A DNA stretch of 64,000 nucleotides from Diploscapter coronatus (Eukaryota; Nematoda; Chromadorea; Rhabditida; Rhabditidae), in contig OZ038423.1 in NCBI GenBank assembly GCA_964036155.1, positions 71,253,249 through 71,317,248 of the forward strand. The letters are read 5' to 3'. The stretch's first letter is position 1. Each line of letters begins with the position of its first letter. The notes under the pieces were generated by a model, which worked only from the letters and a program-made list of their open reading frames with translations, did no database searches and had not been told where the DNA came from. Below are positions 1 through 11,527 of this stretch, in pieces. The position numbers and the translations under genes are program-made.

Positions 1-124
1 GGGGAGAATTTCGAAGTCATAATTATGATCTCGTTTTGCGATTTCCCCTCGTCTATTTTGGAGTATCACTCAAATTCTTCCTAGATCTGTATAAATTTCA
101 TTGATCTTTCAAAAACTATTTTAG

Positions 125-578
125 TAAACCAAATTATCGAATCACGAGCCTCAACAAATACATATTCATTGCTTCAATGATAATCATTACGTTCATTTAT
201 TGCTTTATGGACGCAAAAAACCTTTATCGTATCATATTTGTTGGCAATGAGCCATATAAGAATCATAGAGAAGAATTGAATAATTTGAGGCATCAAATGC
301 GTCAATTCAGTGGAGAATTACAAGAGGATGATTATTGGAATATGTTGATGATCGAGGACTTAGTCGAATCTATAAACTGCTATGTAAGAAAATCCATATC
401 GGGGTGTTCAGAATGGTAATTTTTAAAATTTTGGAATCGAAATTGGAATTCCAAAACCCCCGAAGTTGAAATTCAGAACATTCCTGGCGAATATGACTTT
501 TTGGATTATACTTTTAACCAGGATGAATATAATTCCAAATTCAGAATGTTTATGTTCAATCCAAGACAGAGGTTATAA
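125..578 (+). CDS. 3' end of an unrecognised membrane protein gene
   Basis: Two candidate exons, 125-383 and 477-578, join in phase. The first follows a TTTTAG acceptor and ends at a GTAAGA donor; the second follows ATTCAG and ends at tandem stops at 576-581 that overlap an AATAAA. The first exon enters with one leftover base, so the gene must begin upstream of the window. It encodes a hydrophobic stretch of about 20 residues (around YIFIASMIIITFIYCF) and then a polar region rich in Asn, Glu, Arg and Tyr. One membrane segment with a short soluble tail is therefore visible. I do not recognise the family. Codon use is plausible but the ORF is short, and chance opening in AT-rich DNA cannot be excluded. 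Confidence 0.4.
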
Positions 579-1889
579 TAAATGGAATACTAATTCCGAT
601 TTTAATCTGGAGCACCGTTTATCTATTGAAGAAGCTCAAGCGACAATATAGCAAAATATCGAAGGATTTGAGGAAAAGTGAAAATGGTTTGAGTCGACGG
701 TTGATAGTTCATGTAGGACATTTGCATGAAATATTTCCTATGAGTGATGGATATTGTTTCAGACAATTGCTGAAATAGTCACCTATTGTGCTGAAATAAT
801 TGCGTTCCTGGCTTTGAATATCACCAATGGAGATAATTTTTTTTTTGTAAGAATGTTCATAAAAGACAATGAGAACCACAAGATGATCATGGCACGAGAC
901 ATGACGAAATAGTAGCGGAAGGCAATTAATAAAAGTAGTAAACAAAAAATCTAATAGTTTTTGTTCACTACTTACTACCCCCGTTTTCCCACAAATTGCA
1001 ACTTTTTTCCAGCTTCTCTACACTCCTCTCATTCATAAATCTCTCGCTCGAAAAAAGTTGCAATTTGTGGAAAAACGGGGGTACCTATTAGTTACTACTC
1101 TTATTAATTGTCGTAGGAAAATAAACACTTCCCTGGTTTCACGCACCCTATTTTGCTCAAGTCTCGCACCATGACGTCGTAGGGTTTCTATATAGCCATT
1201 CAAAATTAAATGAACTTTTAAAAATGAGTTTAGGACTGCGTACATCCTATTACACTGTGTGGCCCAGAAATTCAGTTCTTGACACTTTATTTCCTGACTA
1301 AAAGTGCAATTAAGGTAGCGGATCGTGTTTTCTATAATTTATTTTTTTTCAATACTATTAAAATTTAGAGATTGAATACCCAGAATCGTGAGAAATCGAA
1401 GCATAAAGTTGGTGTTATAGTGAAGACTTTGGCACGAAAACCAGACAATAATCAAATTCAAAGGAATAGAATCTATAACATCGCGATTCCGAATAACTAA
1501 TAGCACTGCCTGATAGATGGAACAATTTAACACTATTTATTTCTTTCGCCTAATAAACTCACGGATATTTTGGGTTTATTATTCTATTTCGATCTTTTAT
1601 GTTCAAATATGTTTATTTTAAATCTCTTTGATTTTGTAGTGACGTTTTTGATCTCAAGAAGTATATATTTTTACAGGTGAATTTATTTGATTAATTTTGA
1701 GAAAGTTATTTCCATAAAAAAAGCCAAAATATCGACACAAAAGTTCATACCCACCATTTCACAAATTGAAATGATAACATTCTCTTAATATAAAATACAC
1801 ACAGAATGAAAGTGCATTTGCGCTCGCATAAATCAAAATATGAAAATGAAAATTTAATTGTAAAAAAAAAGATACAAATACCAATTTAT
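579..1889. other. Convergent intergenic region
   Basis: This lies between the left-edge gene fragment and the 3' end of the fucosyltransferase. Apart from the foldback element at 978-1081 I see no supported gene. Short open frames here have no splice or family support. Confidence 0.5.
978..1081. mobile_element. MITE-like foldback element with TA flanks
   Basis: An inverted repeat of about 32 bp (CCCCCGTTTT...GCAACTTTTTTC and its reverse complement, one mismatch) surrounds an unrelated loop of about 41 nt. Both ends sit directly next to TA dinucleotides (976-977 and 1082-1083). That is what a Tc1/mariner-type insertion with TA target duplication leaves. There is no coding capacity, so it would be non-autonomous. 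Confidence 0.75.
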
Positions 1890-3477
1890 TTAAAATCTCA
1901 AAATTCGATCCGGTGCATAGCACTGATTCCTAACGAAGTAGTGAATAAAATTCATCGACTTCTTCTTCCCGATGTATAGATCCCGACACATTTCGCACAT
2001 GACTTGAGACTTGCATAGCCGAGTAGTATAGTGTTTGGTCCAGGAGAGATGTCTATGTTTAGCAAAAATTCAAATTAGTTTCAATTTTTAGAAAATTTAA
2101 AGGCTCCTCATGTAAAATGTTGCGAAGAAAAAATAATGTGACTATTAATTGTAGAAATTTTGGACTTTGGTATAAATTTTCGAAAAAATGAAAACCCACT
2201 TCAAATATTCCCCATCATTTATAGTCAAGCTTATCAAGTGGTTCGCCAACTCTTTTGGACTTGAAAAATCGTCAGCTGCTATAAATGAGTTTTTCGGGAC
2301 GTTGAAATTCCCTAAATTTTAAAATTCCCCTAAAAATTATAATATGTTTACCTTCATAAATACTTCTATTCATCACTACCGGTACTAATAATTCTAACAA
2401 CCGAAAATAGAATTTTTCCGTGATATAGTCTTTGCAAATTGAATTTTCAAAGGCTAGGTAGAATCTGTGCTCCCCTAAAAATTAGAATAAAGTTTAATTT
2501 AAAAAAGATGTTCTACCTGCTAATTTCTTGAGACATTTATTATCACACTGCTTATCATTGTAGCATTTGCCCATTACCGTAACCCTCATATGTTTTCTTA
2601 GCTCCTTTATATAGTTCTCCCTTCTAGATTGGGTCCGACAATTTGAAATTATCGCGAGCGCGGTACGCGTTTTCAATTTTAATTTTTCCTCGATCTAAAA
2701 ATCGATATTTTTTTGAAGATATGAAGATCAACCTTTTTCTGGGTCCAAATATCATTATCTTTATAAATTTGCGAAGAATTAATTGGTTCAATCAAATGAT
2801 ATGGTCTGAAATAATCAGAATCCAAGGTGTAAGTCATTGTAGCGTTAAAGAAATCATAGGGTAGCTAAAGTTCATAAATTACTTTGAAAGCCATGCTCCA
2901 TTGTTAAATTTTAATTATAAACTTAACACTAGGGCATATTTTAGGTCTTTTTGAACGAGAAAAAGTGATCTTCACCATAAAAATGGGCCTATGAATATGG
3001 GTGGGCGGTTCCAGGTTAAAAACCACGTAGAGCTGGCGTGCATATCTCGGCTTAGGTAAATCGTCCAAAGTGACATTCCACGCATGGAAAATATAAGCTG
3101 ACGGTATTGTATTTGGATGCAAATATAGTCTGAATAAAGAAATACCTTTAATTAAAAGTAAGGGCTTGTAAAAATCTCTTACTTAGCTCTTCGAATTACA
3201 TTGCATTTGTAGGGACAATTTCTAGGCATTTTCGTAACATTGTCAAATAAATTCGGCTCAGGCTTTTTGAAAAACCCAGTCCATAACACTATTAAAGGTA
3301 CTTTATCCTCCTAAAAAGTTTAACCAAAATATTAAAGTCAGAACTTCCCACTAAATTATGATGATAATAAGTTCTGATAGAAAAGTAGGATTCGAAATAT
3401 TCCACACTCAGTGTCCAAATAAAAACCAATATGGTTAGGGATAGAAGCGTTAGAAATAAGTGTGAGATTGGGACCAT
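1890..3477 (-). CDS. GT10 alpha-1,3-fucosyltransferase
   Basis: Type II Golgi glycosyltransferase expected to move fucose from GDP-fucose to N- or O-glycan GlcNAc. Eight phase-consistent exons (3477-3352, 3310-3183, 3129-2976, 2864-2733, 2694-2517, 2474-2352, 2311-2200, 2052-1890) encode about 371 residues. The N-terminus has a signal anchor (FLTLLSLTILVFIW). Next come the family's SAYIFHAWN-like block, the LYVVFNLEPPTH block, FFNATMTY...DSDYFRPY, the SNCRTQSRRENYIKEL motif, and the donor-site block FYLAFENSICKDYITEKFY. The C-terminus is Cys-rich (LCKSQVMCEMC). All are GT10 hallmarks. The stem after the anchor is short. An ATAAA overlaps the stop and may serve for polyadenylation. The family call is firm; acceptor specificity cannot be read from sequence. 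Confidence 0.93.
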
Positions 3478-3940
3478 TCAACCATATCTGGGAAAAATAA
3501 AATTTAAAGGCGAAATGTTGAAAAATAAGTAATTTTTGGAAAAGGATAAAAATTAAAACTTTAAAATCCGGATATACGAAATCCGTGTGAAGGCACTTCC
3601 CGAACCAACAAAAGAAGCGATAATAAAAAAAAGTGGAGCACTTCCAGTTATTCATTAGAAATTCTGGTTCCTTTTGGAGTCCTGACAACCGCTTCTAAAC
3701 CCGCTAAAATTCGGACACGAAAAGTTTTAAAACCCTTTTCTCTGGGTTTTTTTTCATAGGAGGAAAAACTCCAGCATCATTTCCCTGTTGAAGAAACAAT
3801 AAAAATATTTTTGAAGACATAATTTTATTCAAAACGATTTTTAATTCTGGAAAAAACAATTTTATGTACAGGCAATGTCAAGAAATTGTAGCAATGTTAA
3901 TAATTTCAAATTTTAAAATCAGATTTCCACATTCTTAAGC
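3478..3940. other. Short tandem intergenic spacer
   Basis: This separates the Rabin8-like stop codon from the fucosyltransferase start on the same strand, about 460 bp. A TTTTCCCAG sits about 12 bp before the fucosyltransferase ATG and could be a trans-splice acceptor. I see no gene in it. Confidence 0.4.
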
Positions 3941-6148
3941 TCATAACGCGAATCGAGTGTTCGACTTGGGCACGAAGCCAAGACCCAGCTTGACCAAATT
4001 CATATTTTTCCTGAAATTAGAAAAAATGAAGAACGCCCTTTGGCATCCTAAATTTTTAAAGACGTTCTAATTTTTAAAAGGCATCAATTTTTCAAAAGGC
4101 ACCATTTTTACCTCAATTGAACAACGTGAAAGTAAGCATCCCGTAGACCACACCGTATCAGACCCTCGGAAATATATCGAACAAACATGAAGAAATCGCA
4201 CACCGCGGCTATCTGAAAGGGGAGTGGAGTCAGAAAATGGCAAACTGCGCGGCTCACTATAAACTTCATTAATTTTTACTTTCAATCATTCCGAAAAGGA
4301 CCTTGTAAAAAGTGGATACAATTTAGAAATGAGTTAAGTTTACAGTAAACCAAAAATTAGCATACCCTATTCCTAGCTATCAGCGAAATGTAGTGCCATG
4401 GCTCTGCGTCGGAAGTGCGCACTCGATAGGGGCAAAATCGAGAAACAGAGGTAAGGGTGCATTCTCTAAAATTAAAAAAATTGAAATTTTTGAAAAATGT
4501 CGAAATTTACCGAACAGAAGGCTTGGGTTCATTGACGGGCTCGAGCTCTAGCCGATTCGCCAAAATCGAGTCCATGATTTGGGTGGCGAGCTGAAGAGAT
4601 TCCATGTATCCTTTTAGGATTTAAAAAATTTAAATGCCAGTTTAAAAAGAAATTAAGAAAATGCACAGAAGCGAAAGATACAAGTATAGAAATTTTATCT
4701 AAATTATTGTGATTTCGTATATTCTTAGATTTCTAAAATTCCCCTACCTCCTGATTCCCAAACAGCATGCAAGGCTGGACTTCCTCCGTCCTAACTCGCT
4801 CCATAAAAGGGTGGCCGTATGAAGGATGGCCTGCCTCCTTCCAGGATTGAAACTCGGCGAACAGGATGGGATCGACCTGGAATTTTTGTATAAATAAAAA
4901 TCAAGATAATCTTTATTTAATTTTTTAAAAGAATTTCTAATAAGAATTTCGAGGATTCCTTTAGGAAAGGTCTAAAAATGAACAAAAAATCAAAGTATTT
5001 TTTAAAATCTCTTCCTTATACAAGTACATGCAAGGCAAATTGAAAAATTAAAGGAAAACCACCTCCTCGACCGCATCGGCCTCCTTCTGTTCATTATCCC
5101 GCTCCTCCTTGTCCTTCTTTTCCTGTGACGTTGAGGGCAGCGTCGAGGATTTTCGCGTCGCAGAATGCGAACTCGAGTCGCGCTTTTGCTTGGAGGCTGA
5201 AAATTTAGGAAAATCAATCAATCGAAGATAATGACATCATTTAGTAAATCAAAAAATTTTAATTTAGGGCACCATTTAAAATAAAAATAACGCTTTTAAA
5301 AGTGGTGAACAAATTCCCTTACAAGGCGAAAAGAGCTTTGCCAGCGTGGATTTGTGCTCTGGGGAGGTGTTTCTGAAGTGCTGCAGACCCATTCCGGGAG
5401 CTTGGACGATTTCCTTCAACGCGATCACTTCGGCGGTTAGCACTTCAACCTGAAACATTATTGATCCAAAAAAATTTAAGTAATCTCGAGCAATTCTTAT
5501 TTTCAGTAAAAATTTTTATCTTTCAAAGATAGGTAAGTTCAAAGAATAAATTATTGAGTGAAAAGTAAGTTTCAGAATTTTTCATAAGCACAAATTAAAA
5601 AGGAAAAACCTGAAGTTTACCTGAAGTCTAGCTTCTTCAAGTAGTTTTTCCGCCCTCTCCCGCCGCTCTTCAGCGGTGTTGACCATTTTGTAGGCCTCCT
5701 GAAATTTTAGGTAAGTTTTGAGAAAAAAATCAGGGAAAAATGACCTGAAACAATTTCTCGGTCAATTCCTGAACTTCGGCGTCGACGTGGGTCTGGATTC
5801 GGGCCATTTTCGACATCTTCTCGTCCCTCTCCTCGAGCGCTTTTCGCATCGCCCTGAAATCCAGTCGTAGATTTTTCCTTTTACTAGAAATTATCAAGGA
5901 TTTTGTTGATTTAAAAAAACGGTTTTTAATTTCCTTATTTGATTAAAAATTGACTCACTCCAACTCCATCTTCATGTTGATGAAATCATCTCCGTTTGAT
6001 AAGGGAGGGCTCTCTCCGCTGAAAATTTAAATAGTTAACGATTTACTTAGGGTAATTAAGCATTTAATTACCCCTCCAAATTAGCCGTCACAGGATTCTT
6101 GTCAGTCCCAATGATTCGCACCGGCGAGAGACCGATTATGTCAGCCAT
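3941..6148 (-). CDS. Rabin8/GRAB-type Rab guanine nucleotide exchange factor
   Basis: Homologue of RAB3IP/RAB3IL1, Sec2-domain exchange factors for Rab8/Rab3 GTPases in exocytosis and ciliary traffic. The start codon 6146-6148 opens MADIIGLSPVRIIG. Exons 6148-6072, 6018-5959 and the next (starting 5853) join in phase into a coiled coil containing EVQELTEKLFQ, EAYKMVN and VEVLTAEVIALKEIV, the Sec2 GEF signature. A Ser/Lys/Glu-rich linker follows (about 5200-5070). The conserved C-terminal block is then spread over small exons: DPILFAEFQSW, EPWHYISLIARNR, IAAVCDFFMFVRYISEGLI and KNMNLVKLGLGFVPKS, ending at the stop 3941-3943. That C-terminal half is specific to the Rabin8/GRAB group rather than fungal Sec2. 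Protein roughly 330 residues. The division between Rab3 and Rab8 as substrate is not resolvable here. Confidence 0.93.
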
Positions 6149-9100
6149 TTTTGAGCAATACGGTTAGCCAATACGCATGATATTACAGTACCTGAAAATA
6201 AAGTTTTGAAAAATCGATGATTTGACGAATATGATTTTTATTAAACGAATATCATGAAAAACGGATGAATTTGATAAAAAGACATACGGCTAATAATGAA
6301 AGAAAGAAAGAAAGAGAGGAAGAACGAGAAAGAAAGAATGCATGTCTGTCATGGCAAAACGTGAAAACCGGTTTGGATACGACATTGCGCCATCGTCGTT
6401 TCGTACAAATCGTCAAATTATTAACAAGAAAGTTCGAAATTTAGGCAGAATAAATAAATCGAGATGATAAAGAGTGGGAAAAGAACGTTATGCCCGAGGA
6501 TGGGCATATATTAGGTTGAAGTCCCGAGAGGGAAAAGCTTGGCTTTCTTTCCCTCTTTTCTCTCTCTCTCTCTTTCCATGCATCCATTATCTGCTGGCCG
6601 TGCGAAGTTTCCAGCTTTCGTCACTTTCAGACCCAACCTTTAGTCAAAATCCGAAGAAAATTTTATACGGGTTAGGAAAACTGGGGAAAAACCTAAAAAT
6701 AAGAAAAAAATACATTTCTCAAGGAAAGTCTTGCAAATTTCACGCTTTTTCGAAAACTCGAAAAGTGGACCCAATATTTTCCAGAAAAGAAGCTTCTTCT
6801 ATCTAATCTCTTTTCGTTCTTTCTCTGCCGAACACTATTTCTCATCCCCTTTCAAAATGAAATCGATGTGGTCCCATCCTCAAGCCGACCGAAATAGGAA
6901 GTGGGGGACACATCTTCTGGAGATTAGAGATAGCGGGAAGGAGGAGAGGGAAAAGAGTGAAAAAGTTAGAGAGAAAGGAGGAAAGATAAAAACGATAAAA
7001 AAAGACCTCATTATCTGTCGAATTCAAGATTTAGCTTGGATTTTCGAAATTTCGAAATCTGACCATTTCAACCCGAATAGGATTGATCAAACCCCTTTAT
7101 CCGTCCATTTTAGGAATATCCAAAAATCAAAATGAAAGTCACACTTTTAATTAGACGAAAACGACTGTTTTTGGAATGGGGGTAATTCAGTTGAAATGAA
7201 AAATGATTTTTGTGATACGGGGAGAGCGAAGAGGTCAATGGTGAAAAAAGAGAAAGGGAGAGAGAAAGAAAGAAAAGAGAAACAAGAAAAATAACGCAGC
7301 TGTTACGTGAAGATCGCATTGAAATGTCAAATGAAAAGGGTTGAACCCAGATTTTAGTCCTCGATCAATTTCTGACCACTATCGTAAATTCGACAGAAAG
7401 TGGTGTCAAATTAGAGATCTCAAATTGATGAAGAGAGTCCAAAGAGGCAGACATCTAAATCTATCGAGTTTTTTAATAGAGAAAACGCAAAACATATCGA
7501 ACAAGTATAAAATCTTTGTGTAAAGTTGAAGAATCCCCTGTCGTTATCTGAATAAAATCTCTGCGTCTCTGCCCTTTGAAATGCAAAAACATAGGATCAA
7601 AGGTCTCACTTAAAAGAAACTTTTAAAGTTTCAAACCCAATAAAATTTTAAGTGAAGTTAAAATAACTTCGAACTTATAGATATAATTCAACTTTAGTGT
7701 AAAGTGACAATGACAATTTTCTTGACATTTTACATGTCATCTGACAAAATCGATAGCTTTCCGAAGAAAATTTGGGTGCTATCAATGATAATTTGATTTG
7801 ACAATTCTGTCAAACAGAGGATTCTCTAAAAATCGTATTAAAAGCGTAACATGAAAGGAAAAAGTATCATCAAAGAAAAGAAATTCCATATATGGAACTG
7901 GAAAGAGTGTATCGACTAAATGTAAGGGGAGGAATCTAATTAGCTTCAAAGGGGTGTGGCTAAACAAAAGGAGGGCGTGGCTTCCGGAAGAATGGATAAT
8001 TAGATCCATCCACACTAAAATGGGAATCAATTTCCGGAGACTGCGAATACGCAGCACAGAAAGTGTGCTCAATGTTAAATTTGGACAAATCTTTAAAAAT
8101 ATTAATCGATTTAGTCGAAAATTCATAATCGCCTTCGAATTGTGTTCGGTGAGAGGTTTCGATTTCTATCGCGCTAGTGAGGTCAGGGAACTATTTGGGC
8201 AAAGTCTCAGACCATGTCGTCCAGCCGGGATATGATTTTCGAACAAATTAAAAATGGACATCCCCTATGGAGTATTTTTTAGCAATAGCAATAACTGCTT
8301 TAGGTTTTAGCTGATGCAATATTTGTATATAAATTAATTTAAATAAATGTCTAAGAAGCGTAGTTTGCGTAAATAACGTTGTTTAGAAATATATACACGA
8401 AGAGATTGTTTATACAAAGAGAAAGTGCTCGGCTAAATTTCCCCTCACAAAGGGCACGGGACATGAATCACTTTCACGCGCTCAATGAATGAATTTTTCA
8501 AGAAAGGTAAAAGCGCACCAACAGAATAATATATGAATGAGAAGGCGTGAAGAATGAAAATTTCCATCCCTTTCAAAATTCACCCATCTACTTCAAAATT
8601 ATGTAAAGTTCGCCCATTTTCTGAGAAAAATCAATTTTAAAACCAGTAAATTTTAAACAAATGGTAAAAATTAGGAAAATAATGTACGAATGATAGATCA
8701 AAAACAGTATTGAAAATTGAGAGGATCTAAAGAACCAGACAAATCTGTATCACATCTGAACGCCTTGAATGCAGAGAAGAGCAAACAATTTGGGGAAAAA
8801 TGTCTATGAAGAGAGAAATAGTACGAAGATAACGAGAGCATTAGAGAGTCAGAGATGGTCAGTTATGTAAACAGAAGTCGATGATGCAATATTTTCGATT
8901 CCAGATCGGGGTCAAAAATTGAGATGTATGAAATCTCTATCTATTTTTTATCAAATTAAAGAAAAACTAATTAAACACTAAAATTAGGATAAATCCAGCT
9001 GTATCAAATCCAAAAATCAATATATGGATCAAGTTAAACAAAGAAACTAAAATAACGTTGAAAATAAAGAGATGAAAAGAAAACTACGGAAGAGTCTGAC

Positions 9101-9805
9101 ATTTTTGATTTTTCGGTCAATGCTAGATGGCGAAAAGCTAGCGTCATAGAAAATTTCCTCTATCTTTTGCTCTCTCAAAATTGAATACTATTTTCCCTCC
9201 TCTTTTCCGTATTTTATTTCACATGCAACAGAACACACTTCTCGAATTTATGTTTCCGGGACGAAAACCGGAATTTTCTGATTTTCACGATTTTTCTACG
9301 GAGGGCAACTTTCCTTGTTTACAGATTCTGCATTATTTACTCGAAAGTAAATTTTAGTTATTTGTTGGTTGGTAGTAAATAAATAAAGCTAACATAGTTT
9401 GGGAATTAAAAAATCCAGTTCATTTTACGAAGTATTGTTGTACCTAAAATTTCCGTATTAGGGCTTTTGCAATAATTGAGGATTTGTGCCATACCCGTGC
9501 AGGCACTCCAAATTTTCTGAGTTCAGCAATATCTAAAACTTGACTTTTGGGAATTTATCACTTTCGTCACTAATCTACCATAAAGATGCTATCTTTGGAC
9601 ATTAAATTCAACAAAAGCCACTTTTAAACGATTTTCGACTGAAAATTATGGAGGAAAGTTACTGATTTTGTTAGTAGTCATGTTTTTTTAATCTTTTGCA
9701 TTTCTATTTAAAAATTCGTAGAAATAAACCTTTATAGAATAACAAACAATGAAAAATAGATATTTTCAAATCTACTTCGAGAAAAATTGAGATTTAAAAA
9801 ATTTC
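6149..9805. other. Long intergenic region upstream of Rabin8-like gene
   Basis: About 3.7 kb without a supported gene. It holds purine-rich simple repeats (around 6299-6340 and 7240-7290) and KLF/Sp1-like GGGTGTGGC and GGGCGTGGC sites near 7953-7982. Several open frames of 60-134 codons lack family resemblance, acceptor/donor pairs or conserved composition. It probably carries promoter elements of the Rabin8-like gene. Confidence 0.4.
6299..6340. repeat. GAAA-rich simple repeat
   Basis: A run of GAAA/GAGA units a few hundred bases upstream of the Rabin8-like start codon. It is a low-complexity microsatellite with no coding sense. Confidence 0.7.
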
Positions 9806-11047
9806 CTAGGAATTCTGAGATTGCTGGTGATCGAGATATCGCCTATACTCGTTGAGAGATCGCCACTGAGTCGTTCGGAGCATTACCTAATTTTTAGGGG
9901 TAAGTTTTCAGAAAGATTATATAAGTTACTCAAAATTTAGGTTAGTACCAAGAAAACTAGGGTACCCAAAAATACATTAAAACATGTACCTGAGGTCGTT
10001 TGTCCTTGAGAAATTCGACGGCCACGTTCGGGAGCCAATTGTGCTTTTTGACCAAATAGCACGAGGCTACTGTTGCACTTCTAGTCCTTCCGGCCTAAAA
10101 ATGTTCATATATTTTCAAAATTTATTTTTTAGTTGAGATTTTTTCAAAATATTAACTTTATAAGAACAAATATTTTACTTTGCAATGTACATAGACGGAT
10201 TTGCCCGTTTTCGCGACGTCTTCGATGAATTCCACGGCACTAAAAATGAGTTTTTAAATATTACGGTAATTTAAAGACAAAAAACTAGATCTTTATCATT
10301 CAAATTTCAAATGTCGCCCCTAGACTATCTTCGATTATGCTAATTTTACCTGACCAACTGCGGCCGTGTGGCGGTTCCGGTGAAGTCCTGCATGGGTATG
10401 GCGTGAAACCGAACGCCGAGAGCTTCCCAGTCCTAAAAATCAATCATTCAAAAACCAATCATTTCGGCCTCTTGTACTTTTACCCTTTTCTGGAAAATAA
10501 TAAGGGAGAAAGGAAAAAGACAATAAAAACTACAAAAGAGTAAGGGTAACAGGATAAAAAGTACAATAGACCATAATTTCTAAAAAAAAATCAATAATTC
10601 AACCGTATACCTCTTTGCGCATTCCTTCATAGGCGGCTTTCAACTCGTACTCTTCAGTGCAACAGACCACGCCTCCGATTTGTTCCGTCTAAAAGTTTAC
10701 TGTAAGAATCAAGAAAGAAAAACGGCATTATTCAAAAGAGTGCTTTTCATTAAAAGGATTATTGTAGAATTAAAACAACATCTCATTATTTCAAAGAACG
10801 CCCTACTTTTACAAGTTCATCCCGCATCGATTTGAATGGCAGTGCGCCGAGGAGTAGGTTTTCGTCGATTCGGTTGTACCTGAAAATGATGTCATTTTTT
10901 TAATTTAAAGGGACGTCATCATTATTTTTATTTTTATTTTAATATGACGCTTTTTTCGACTTACCAAGGCCATTTGTTCGGCTGGACCTTGTTTCTCAGC
11001 AAATTATACGCCAGTGACGGGTAGAACGCCAGAGACGTCAGAACCAT
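9806..11047 (-). CDS. PTPMT1: PTPMT1-type mitochondrial dual-specificity phosphatase
   Basis: Phosphatidylglycerophosphate phosphatase of cardiolipin synthesis on the matrix face of the inner mitochondrial membrane (family knowledge). The start ATG at 11047 follows a TTATTTCAG directly, suggesting trans-splicing. The N-terminal FYPSLAYNLLRNKVQP aligns with the PTPMT1 mitochondrial anchor. Then follow WYNRIDENLLLGALPFKSM, the GGVVCCTEEYE strand, and FHAIPMQDFTGTATRP with the general-acid Asp. The catalytic P-loop HCKAGRTRSAT (HCx5R) is split by an intron between 10190 and 10090. The last exon encodes LRTTQWRSLNEYRRYL and ends at 9806. Length about 190 residues matches the family. All catalytic residues are present. 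Confidence 0.95.
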
Positions 11048-11527
11048 CTGAAATAAGGTGTCAAGAAGACGTCATCATTTAAAAAAAAAAAAAACCGATT
11101 TTTCAGATATTTTTACTGATTCTACAGTATTTTTGAGGTTCAAAGAAAATTTGTAACGTAACTTTATTCAATAAAAACCCGCATATGTTAGGTACAACAA
11201 TTAAAAAAATTAACCTTCAAAAATAATCTTAAAATGCGCCGAGTAATTTAAATTAAATTAGAACAAGTTCATGGAATAAATATTTTTGAAGAAGGTAGAG
11301 GTTTTGAGATTTGAATTAAAGGATATATTCACGATGTAAAAATGATGATCTTCTGAGAATAAATTGGTTGCAATTTTGTAAATATTCGCCTAACAACCTA
11401 AACATCAGAACAAAAGGTAGAAGTTCAAGGAAAGTGATTTTTTAAAGAAAAGTTATGATAAATTAGTCATCAACAAATATTTTAAAATATTATTTTGAAA
11501 AATTGAAAACAAAATAGAATCAAAAAA
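11048..11527. other. Spacer between CstF-77 and PTPMT1 genes
   Basis: 480 bp of AT-rich sequence on the downstream side of CstF-77 and upstream of the PTPMT1 start, same strand. I see nothing coding. It could be an operon spacer or a small promoter. Confidence 0.4.

Noticed and set aside
6474..7135. Overlapping frames of 110 and 134 codons in the Rabin8-PTPMT1 gap
   Set aside because: They arise from purine-rich low-complexity DNA that opens several frames at once; no domain or exon structure.
8130..8235. Candidate tRNA or small RNA in a GC-richer patch
   Set aside because: No A-box/B-box pair and no cloverleaf could be drawn on either strand.
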